A stretch of DNA of 20,904 bases from Collinsella aerofaciens (GTDB taxonomy: Bacteria > Actinomycetota > Coriobacteriia > Coriobacteriales > Coriobacteriaceae): positions 1 through 20,904 of the forward strand of contig JAUUSS010000033.1 in assembly GCA_030841765.1 (NCBI GenBank), given 5' to 3'. A program made the translations under genes and the position numbers. Each line of letters starts with the position of its first letter. Positions within the stretch are counted from its first letter, which is position 1. Shown piece by piece: positions 14,471 through 20,904 of the stretch. Below the pieces are notes generated by a model that made no database searches, was not told the DNA's origin, and worked only from the letters and a program-made list of their open reading frames with translations.

Positions 14471-17400
14471 GACGACGCATCGCTGGGCGGTCGCTCAGCA
14501 AAACCCCGAGCTCGAAAAGGAGCTTTCGGCTGGTCTGGGCATTCCCGGGCTGGTGGCGCGCATTATGGTCGCGCACGGCATTGGCTCCATCAAAGAGGGC
14601 CAATTGTTTTTGACGCCTTCGCTCGATCGCGACTGGGCCGACCCACTCATTATCCCGGGCATGTCGGTCGTCGCCGACCGCGTCGAGCGTGCTATTCGCA
14701 ACCACGAGCACATTGCAGTCTTTGGCGATTTTGACGTTGACGGTATTACGTCGACCTGCCTGTTGACCGAGGCGCTGCGCACGTTTGGCGCCGATGTTAC
14801 GCCGTTTATTCCGCATCGCTTTGATGAGGGCTACGGTCTTTCGCGCGCGGCGCTCGACCGCGTTAACGAGCTCGCTCGCCCCCAGCTGATCGTGACCGTC
14901 GATAACGGCATTGCCGCCAAGGAAGAGGTTTCCTATCTGGAGAGCCTGGGGATCGATTTGGTGGTCACGGACCATCACGAGCCCTCCGACCAGGTGCCGC
15001 AGGGTGTGCCCCTGACTGACCCCAAGCTCGAGGACGAGGGCCCCTCGCGTGAGCTTGCCGGTGCTGGTGTGGCGCTCAAGCTGGTGCAAGTCCTGGGTGA
15101 GCGCCTGGGCAAGCCGTCGTATTGGCGTTCGCTAATCGAGGTCGCGGCGCTGGGCACCGTGTCCGACATGATGCCGCTCACGCCCGAGAACCGCGCGCTG
15201 GTTGCCGAGGGCATCCAGCAGATGCGCGTAACCGCTCGCCCCGGCTATATCGCGCTTGCCGCGCTCGCCAAGGCGGACCTTTCTACCATTACGGCCGACG
15301 GCCTGTCGTTTTCGCTCATCCCTCGTCTGAATGCTGCCGGCCGCATGGCTGATCCCAAGCTGGCGCTCGACCTGCTGCTTGCCCGCGATCCCATCGAAGC
15401 AAGCGCACTGGCGGCTGAGCTCGAGGAAATCAACCGCCAGCGCCGTGAGATCGAGGCGGAGCTCACGCGCGATGCCATGGCAAAGGTCGAGGAGGCCTAT
15501 GACGGCGGACGCGCGATCGTCGTGGGCGGCGAAGGCTGGCACGAGGGCGTCAAGGGCATCGTGGCAAGCCGTCTGACCAACCGCTACCACGTGCCGGCGC
15601 TGCTGTTCTCGATCGAGGACGGTATCGCGCGCGGCTCTGGTCGCTCGGTGGGCAAAGTTAACCTGTTTGACGCCGTCGAGCGCTGTTCCGACCTGCTGAT
15701 TCGTCGCGGCGGACATGCCGGTGCGGTGGGAGTGACCATCGAGGCATCCAAGCTCGATGAATTCCGTCGTCGCCTTTCCGCCGTGCTATCGGAGATTCCC
15801 GCCGAGGACTTTGAAGACATCGACGAGGTTGCCGCCACGGTCGACCTTTCCGAGCTGAATATTGAGACTATAGAGCAGATTTCCCGTCTTGAGCCGTTTG
15901 GCCAGGGCAACAAGGTGCCGCTGCTGGCCGCCGAGGGCGTGACGATGTGCGATCGCGCCGTGGTGGGCAAAACCGGCGAGCACATGCGCTTTGTGGCGAC
16001 CGATGGCGCCGCGAGTGTGCCGGCCATTATGTTCCGCGTGCCGCAAATCGATAAGCTCATCAACTGCGATAGCGCTGTCGACTTGGTGTTCGAGGCCGTT
16101 GCCGAGCATTGGCAGGGGCGTGTGAAGCCCAAGCTCATGATCAAGGATGTTCTGGTCCGCGATACCATGCTGCCCAGCGTCGACGATCCGGCATGCGAGC
16201 TTCGTCGTGGCGTGCAGCCGGCGGATTCCGGCCTGCGCCTGGAGTCGCGCAAGCGCGAGACGCTCGCCCAGCTTTCCTATACCGAGCTCACGCGCTCGCT
16301 TATCCATAGCTTTATAGGCTCGAACCAGCCGCACCGCGCGCAGGTCGAGGCGCTCGATGCCCTGGCCGATCACCAAAGTGTTCTGGCCGTTATGGGAACG
16401 GGACGCGGCAAGTCGCTCATCTTCCATGTGCATGCCGCGCGCGAGGCGGTTCTTCGCGGGCGTGCGAGCATCTTTGTCTATCCGCTGCGCGCGCTCGTTG
16501 CCGACCAGGCCTATCACCTCTCGTCGACGATGGCCGCGCTCGGCATTGGCGTCGGCGTGTTGACCGGCGAGACCGTGGAGGCGGCGCGCGATGACGTGTT
16601 CGCCGGCCTGGCTTCGGGCCGCACCGGTATCGTGCTCACGACGCCCGAGTTCCTGTCTATCCACCGTGACCGCTTCGCGCGTTCGGGCCGCATCGGCTTT
16701 GTCGTTATCGATGAGGCGCACCACGCCGGCCTTGCCAAGGGCGGCGACCGTAGCGCCTATCTCGACATGCCCGATATCCTCAAAGCCCTGGGCGACCCGG
16801 TCGTTATGGCTGCGACGGCCACCGCGACGGCTCCGGTCGTGGCCGAGCTTGCCCGCATGTTGCCGATCACTCGCACGGTGGTCGACGAGACGGTGCGCGA
16901 GAACCTGCAGCTCGAGGACGACCGCGACCTTGCGAGCCGCGAGAACCGTTTAGTGTCGATCGTGGCGACGGGGGAGAAGACCGTCATTTACGTCAATTCG
17001 CGTGATCAGTCCGTGGCGCTTGCCAAGACACTACGCAAACGCGTTCCCGACTGTGCGACCCGTATCGCGTTCTATAACGCTGGCCTTACGCGCACCGACC
17101 GCCATCGCGTAGAAGAAGCGTTTCGAGACGGCAGCCTCAGCTGCATCGTTTCGACCTCCGCCTTTGGCGAGGGTGTCAACCTGCCCGATATCCGCCATGT
17201 CGTGCTCTACCACATGCCGTTTGGCGCCATCGAGTTCAACCAGATGAGCGGACGTGCCGGCCGCGACGGCCAGCCCGCCGTAATCCATCTGCTCTATTCG
17301 TCGCGCGACGCCCGCATTAACGAGCGCCTGCTCGACTGCTATGCGCCCGAGCGCGACGAGCTCGTCACGCTCTATCGCGCGCTGCAGACCATGTGGCGCT

Positions 17401-17744
17401 CCAACCGCGGCAAAACCGGGGACGATTCCTTTAGCGCGAGCGATATCGACATCGCGCAGATGTGCCTTGCCATCGATGCTCGCACGCCGGTCGACGAGCG
17501 CTCGGTGGAAAGCGGCCTGGGAATCTTCGAAGAGCTTGGTTTTTGTCGCGTTTCGGGGTTTGACGACACTCGTCGTATCGCGATGGCCGAAAACCCCGGC
17601 CGCGTGCAATTGAGCAGGTCAATTCGCTATTTGGAGGGCTTGCGCTCGCGCATGGAGTTTTCGGCTTTCCGGAGCTGGGCGCTCGATTCGTGCGCTTCTG
17701 ATATGCTAGCCAAAGTTAACCGCCCGATCGTACCGCGGGCCTAG
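14457..17744 (+). CDS. recJ: RecJ single-strand exonuclease fused to a RecQ-like DEAH helicase
   Basis: A 1,095-residue two-part DNA repair protein. The N-terminal half is a complete RecJ. It has DFDVDG (91-96), VTVDNGIA, DHH (172-174) and GTVSDMMPL with Asp237. LNAAGRM follows, then the DHHA1 region with GSGRS (393-397) and GGHAGAVG, and an OB-fold near 490-560. All metal-binding positions I can recognise are intact, so 5'-3' ssDNA exonuclease activity is expected. The C-terminal half, from about 620, is a superfamily 2 helicase: Walker A MGTGRGKS (646-653), DEAH (752-755), TATATA, EGVNLPD and QMSGRAGRDG (929-938), most like RecQ. The last 150 or so residues may include a winged helix. Usual RecJ is about 550-800 residues. 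The ATG at 14457 is preferred over the GTG at 14412, which lacks a placed ribosome site. rel follows after 15 bp. Confidence 0.9.
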   Translation: MSSLKTTHRWAVAQQNPELEKELSAGLGIPGLVARIMVAHGIGSIKEGQLFLTPSLDRDWADPLIIPGMSVVADRVERAIRNHEHIAVFGDFDVDGITSTCLLTEALRTFGADVTPFIPHRFDEGYGLSRAALDRVNELARPQLIVTVDNGIAAKEEVSYLESLGIDLVVTDHHEPSDQVPQGVPLTDPKLEDEGPSRELAGAGVALKLVQVLGERLGKPSYWRSLIEVAALGTVSDMMPLTPENRALVAEGIQQMRVTARPGYIALAALAKADLSTITADGLSFSLIPRLNAAGRMADPKLALDLLLARDPIEASALAAELEEINRQRREIEAELTRDAMAKVEEAYDGGRAIVVGGEGWHEGVKGIVASRLTNRYHVPALLFSIEDGIARGSGRSVGKVNLFDAVERCSDLLIRRGGHAGAVGVTIEASKLDEFRRRLSAVLSEIPAEDFEDIDEVAATVDLSELNIETIEQISRLEPFGQGNKVPLLAAEGVTMCDRAVVGKTGEHMRFVATDGAASVPAIMFRVPQIDKLINCDSAVDLVFEAVAEHWQGRVKPKLMIKDVLVRDTMLPSVDDPACELRRGVQPADSGLRLESRKRETLAQLSYTELTRSLIHSFIGSNQPHRAQVEALDALADHQSVLAVMGTGRGKSLIFHVHAAREAVLRGRASIFVYPLRALVADQAYHLSSTMAALGIGVGVLTGETVEAARDDVFAGLASGRTGIVLTTPEFLSIHRDRFARSGRIGFVVIDEAHHAGLAKGGDRSAYLDMPDILKALGDPVVMAATATATAPVVAELARMLPITRTVVDETVRENLQLEDDRDLASRENRLVSIVATGEKTVIYVNSRDQSVALAKTLRKRVPDCATRIAFYNAGLTRTDRHRVEEAFRDGSLSCIVSTSAFGEGVNLPDIRHVVLYHMPFGAIEFNQMSGRAGRDGQPAVIHLLYSSRDARINERLLDCYAPERDELVTLYRALQTMWRSNRGKTGDDSFSASDIDIAQMCLAIDARTPVDERSVESGLGIFEELGFCRVSGFDDTRRIAMAENPGRVQLSRSIRYLEGLRSRMEFSAFRSWALDSCASDMLAKVNRPIVPRA

Positions 17745-17759
17745 GGGAAGGGGACCTCG

Positions 17760-20120
17760 ATGGATGCCGCAGCCCGTACCGCCCATGATTCCACCCTCCA
17801 GCCGTTTTCGGAGATGGAGCACTATAAGCATGCCGATGAGCTGCCGCCCGAGATTATGGCGGACAGCTACGACAAGCTGGAGCGCCTGTGCCTCAAATAT
17901 ATGAATGAGGACGACTTTTCTAAGGTTGAGCAGGCCTACTGCTTTGCCGCCGAGAAGCACTGCAACCAAAAGCGCCGCTCGGGCGAGATGTACATTAACC
18001 ATCCCGTCGAGGTTGCCATCATTTTGGCCGATCTCAAGATGGACTGCGATGTGGTGTGCGCCGCGCTGCTGCACGATACCGTCGAGGATACCGAGACTTC
18101 TCTTGCCGATGTTTCCGGCCTGTTTGGCGATACGGTGGCCGAGCTCGTCGATGGCGTGACCAAGCTCACCAACATCGAAGTCGACAGCATGGACGAGAAG
18201 CAGGCGCTCACGCTGCGCAAGATGTTCCTCGCCATGTCCAAGGACATTCGCGTCATCATCGTTAAACTTGCCGACCGTCTGCACAACATGCGAACGCTGG
18301 CAGCCCTGCGCGAGGATCGTCGCCTGTTTAAGGCTCGCGAGACCATGGACGTGTACGCGCCCTTGGCCGACCGCCTGGGCATGAGCTCTATTAAGTGGGA
18401 GCTCGAGGACCTGTCCTTCTTCTACCTGGAGCCCGATGCCTACCAGCGCATCGCGCGCATGGTGGCTGAGTCGCGCGAGGTCCGCGAGCGCTACCTTGCC
18501 GAGACCATCAAGACGCTTACCGATGAGCTCAACCGCATTGGTCTGGAGGACTTCCAGATCAACGGCCGCTCCAAGCACTATTGGTCCATCTACCAAAAGA
18601 TGAAGCGCAAGGGCAAGGAGTTCTCCGAGATCTACGACCTGGTGGCGCTGCGCGTAATTACCCATTCGGTGCGCGATTGCTACTCCACGCTCGGTGCGGT
18701 GCATACGCTGTGGCACCCCATGCCTGGTCGCTTTAAAGACTATATCGCCATGCCCAAGGTCAATAACTACCAGTCGCTCCACACGACGGTCATCGGCCCT
18801 ACGGCTCGTCCGCTCGAGATTCAGATTCGAACCTACGAGATGCATGAGCAGGCCGAGTACGGCATTGCCGCCCACTGGCTATATAAGAAGTCGGGCGGAT
18901 CGTCTGCTTCCAAGACCAATGACGCTCAACGTTTGGACGACCAGATCAACTGGCTCAAGCATTCGCTCGATTGGGCAGCTTCCGACGAGATTACCGATGC
19001 CAAGGAATACCTGCACTCGCTGAAGGTCGATCTGTTCGATCAGGAGATCTTTGTCTTCACGCCCAAAGGCGAGGTCATGGCGCTTCGTGCTGGCTCCACG
19101 CCGCTCGACTTTGCCTATGCCGTTCATACCGAGGTGGGAAACCATTGCGTCGGCGCCAAAATCAACGGTGCGGTGGCTCCGCTCACGCACGAGATCAAGA
19201 CGGGCGACCGCGTTGAAATCCTGACTAACAAGAGTTCCAAGCCGTCGCGCGATTGGCTCAAGATCGTTAAGACACCTTCCGCCAAGTCAAAGATCCGCCG
19301 CTATTTTGCCGCTGCGACCAAGGACGACGACGCTGCCGCCGGTCGCGATATGCTGGCCAAGGACCTGCGTAAGCGTGGCTATGGCATTTCTACGCCGCGT
19401 TCGACGCGTGCACTCAACGCCGTGGCGGAGCAGTTTAACTTCAAGCAGCTCGAGGACCTGTTTGCCGCCGTCGGCGCCGGCAAGGTTGCCCCGCGCGCTG
19501 TGGGCAATAAGGTCGAGCAAATCTTGGACCCCAAGCCCGAGGAACAGCTCACCAAGGCCGAGGCTATCGCCGAGGTCGTGAAGCAGCCCGCTCGCGGCTC
19601 CAACCGCAAGCCGCAAAAGCGCGGCAAGAGCGCCAGTAACGGCATTATCGTCAAGGGCGAGAGCAACAGCGGCCTGCTGGTCCGTCTGGCTCATTGCTGC
19701 AACCCCGTGACGGGTGACGACATCGTCGGCTTCATCACGCGCGGTCGTGGCGTTTCGGTGCATCGCGCCAACTGCCCCAACGTCAAGGGTCTTATGGAAC
19801 ATCCCGAGCGCATGATCGATGTGGAGTGGGACGGCGCTGCCGACACCCTCTTCCAGGTCGAGATCGTGGTCGAGTGCCTGGACCGCATGGGCCTGCTCAA
19901 GGATGTCACCATTGCCATTGGCGATGCGGGCGGCAATATCCTTTCTGCCGCCACATCGACCAACCGCGAGGGTATTGCAACCCTGCGCTTCATGGTCGAG
20001 ATCTCGGACGCGAGCGGTCTGGATCCGCTGCTGGCTTCCATCAGCAGTGTCGATTCGGTCTACGACGCTCGCCGTCTTATGCCCGGCGAAGGCGGAGCTC
20101 AGCTCAAACGCCGTGTGTAG
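17760..20120 (+). CDS. rel: Bifunctional (p)ppGpp synthetase/hydrolase, RelA/SpoT family
   Basis: It makes and degrades the alarmone (p)ppGpp in the stringent response and acts at the ribosome. The protein has 786 residues, normal for a long Rel. In order: an HD hydrolase domain with RRSGEMYINHP and intact LLHDTVEDT (His105, Asp106); a synthetase domain with GRSKHYWSIYQKM, GRFKDYIAMPKVNNYQSLHT and EIQIRTYEMHEQAEYGIAAHW; a TGS domain near 427-490; a conserved-cysteine region HCCNPVTGDDIVGF; and a C-terminal ACT domain. RFKD (324-327) is the bifunctional-type RXKD motif, not the RelA-type EXDD, and the hydrolase motif is intact, so both activities are expected. The ATG has AGGGGAAGGGGA just upstream and lies 15 bp after recJ, so the two are probably one transcript. 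Confidence 0.95.
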   Translation: MDAAARTAHDSTLQPFSEMEHYKHADELPPEIMADSYDKLERLCLKYMNEDDFSKVEQAYCFAAEKHCNQKRRSGEMYINHPVEVAIILADLKMDCDVVCAALLHDTVEDTETSLADVSGLFGDTVAELVDGVTKLTNIEVDSMDEKQALTLRKMFLAMSKDIRVIIVKLADRLHNMRTLAALREDRRLFKARETMDVYAPLADRLGMSSIKWELEDLSFFYLEPDAYQRIARMVAESREVRERYLAETIKTLTDELNRIGLEDFQINGRSKHYWSIYQKMKRKGKEFSEIYDLVALRVITHSVRDCYSTLGAVHTLWHPMPGRFKDYIAMPKVNNYQSLHTTVIGPTARPLEIQIRTYEMHEQAEYGIAAHWLYKKSGGSSASKTNDAQRLDDQINWLKHSLDWAASDEITDAKEYLHSLKVDLFDQEIFVFTPKGEVMALRAGSTPLDFAYAVHTEVGNHCVGAKINGAVAPLTHEIKTGDRVEILTNKSSKPSRDWLKIVKTPSAKSKIRRYFAAATKDDDAAAGRDMLAKDLRKRGYGISTPRSTRALNAVAEQFNFKQLEDLFAAVGAGKVAPRAVGNKVEQILDPKPEEQLTKAEAIAEVVKQPARGSNRKPQKRGKSASNGIIVKGESNSGLLVRLAHCCNPVTGDDIVGFITRGRGVSVHRANCPNVKGLMEHPERMIDVEWDGAADTLFQVEIVVECLDRMGLLKDVTIAIGDAGGNILSAATSTNREGIATLRFMVEISDASGLDPLLASISSVDSVYDARRLMPGEGGAQLKRRV

Positions 20121-20153
20121 GTGCGAGAGCCTCTCAGCATCATAGATATTGGT

Positions 20154-20191
20154 TACGTTCGAGGCATCGTTTGGTGCCTCGAACGTATTTT
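20154..20191 (+). terminator. Intrinsic terminator or attenuator between rel and the hydrolase gene
   Basis: TACGTTCGAGGCA (20154-20166) pairs perfectly over 13 bp with TGCCTCGAACGTA (20175-20187), followed by TTTT. The ribosome site of the next gene starts 3 bases later, so any downstream expression from the recJ-rel promoter must read through this hairpin. Confidence 0.8.
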
Positions 20192-20208
20192 AGAAGGAGG
20201 GTATGCGC

Positions 20209-20892
20209 ATGGGCGATATGACTTTGGACCTGACACCCCGAGGTGCGGCTTCGATTGAGACACTCGTCAACGGCCCGATTCAGACCAACAGCTACGCCGT
20301 GATTTCGAATGACGAGTGCTTAATCGTCGATCCGGCGTGGGAGGGCGAGCGTCTTGTGGAGCATATCCGCACCGCGCATCCCGAGGTGCGCGTACTCGGC
20401 TCTGTCTGCACGCACGGTCATGCCGACCATGTTGGCGGGGTTGCCGGGGTTCGAGCTGTCGTTGGCGACAGCGCACTATATGAGTTGTGCGCTAAGGACG
20501 TGACGGTACCTCGCGCAAATATCGAGGAGCAGCGCGCCATGTGGGGTATCGAGACGCCCGATCCGGGTGAGCCGACGCGCTTGCTTGCCGAGGGCGATAC
20601 AATCGAGGTGGGCGACGTCTGTCTGCAGGTGATCGAGACGCCGGGGCATACGCCGGGCGGCATCGTCCTGTTCGCCGCGACCGAGCAGGGGAACATCGCC
20701 TTTGTGGGCGACACGCTTTTCCCGGGCAGTCACGGTCGTACCGATCTTTCCGGCGGTGACGAGGCGGCGATTATGCGCTCGCTCTCCAAACTTGCCAAGA
20801 CGCTTCCGCCCGATACCGTTTGCTTGACGGGCCATGGCGATTCGACCACGATGGCGCGCGAACTTATGCAGAACCCGTTTATGCAGATGTAG
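20209..20892 (+). CDS. Metallo-beta-lactamase-fold hydrolase, glyoxalase II-like
   Basis: A 227-residue cytosolic metallohydrolase. Metal-ligand motifs are THGHADH (His69, His71, Asp73, His74), ETPGHTPGG, GDTLFPGSHGRTDL (bridging Asp) and TGHGDST, all intact, so it should bind two metal ions. The N-terminal GPIQTNSYAVI and IVDPAWEGE strands match the YcbL/glyoxalase II-like subgroup; a thioester substrate is plausible but unproven. The ATG at 20209 lies 8 bases from AAGGAGGG; the in-frame ATG at 20203 is too close and that at 20218 too far. A similar hydrolase follows rel (and dtd) in many Firmicutes, which suggests an old neighbourhood. The 12 bases to the window end hold nothing. Confidence 0.88.
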   Translation: MGDMTLDLTPRGAASIETLVNGPIQTNSYAVISNDECLIVDPAWEGERLVEHIRTAHPEVRVLGSVCTHGHADHVGGVAGVRAVVGDSALYELCAKDVTVPRANIEEQRAMWGIETPDPGEPTRLLAEGDTIEVGDVCLQVIETPGHTPGGIVLFAATEQGNIAFVGDTLFPGSHGRTDLSGGDEAAIMRSLSKLAKTLPPDTVCLTGHGDSTTMARELMQNPFMQM

Positions 20893-20904
20893 GCTCGAAG
20901 CCGT

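Overview
The window is a stretch of core bacterial chromosome. It is GC-rich, densely coding, and has GGAGG-type ribosome binding sites. Gene content and style suggest a gut Coriobacteriia actinobacterium, most likely Collinsella or a close relative. The signs are a long single-chain PurL, a Tat-like lipoprotein signal on LivJ, a RecJ fused to a helicase, and a recJ-rel-metallohydrolase neighbourhood. The taxonomic call is inference; no rRNA or other definitive marker is present.

Layout: (1) 1-1361, minus strand: the N-terminal third of purL, cut by the window edge. (2) 1546-3108, plus: a CPA2-type cation/proton antiporter. (3) 3109-3453: a gene-free stretch holding a very regular 62-bp-period array of alternating inverted 16-bp units, then a strong bidirectional terminator. 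(4) 3454-4203, minus: an SDR/FabG-like oxidoreductase. (5) 4418-5761, minus: homoserine dehydrogenase (hom) with its own terminator. (6) 5965-6366, plus: a decayed, internally deleted livJ paralogue. (7) 6638-11499, plus: a complete branched-chain amino acid ABC transporter operon, livJ-livH-livM-livG-livF, closed by a 16-bp-stem terminator. (8) 11548-11616: a long imperfect palindrome. (9) 11675-13153, plus: cutC and a HIT/GalT-like DUF4931-type protein, 3 bp apart. (10) 13184-14182, minus: a bile acid:sodium symporter family (BASS) protein. (11) 14457-20892, plus: the recJ-helicase fusion, bifunctional rel, and a metallo-beta-lactamase-fold hydrolase.

Functional threads: hom makes the precursor of threonine, methionine and isoleucine, and lies beside a branched-chain amino acid importer. 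recJ, rel and the hydrolase recall the recJ-apt-rel-dtd-hydrolase order of Firmicutes, here without apt and dtd. No phage, insertion sequence, CRISPR array, tRNA or rRNA was seen.

The most unusual items are the 62-bp-period array (3123-3356), the RecJ-helicase fusion, the 22-bp-arm palindrome before cutC, and the livJ relic. I saw no clear new multi-gene system such as a defence island or biosynthetic cluster.
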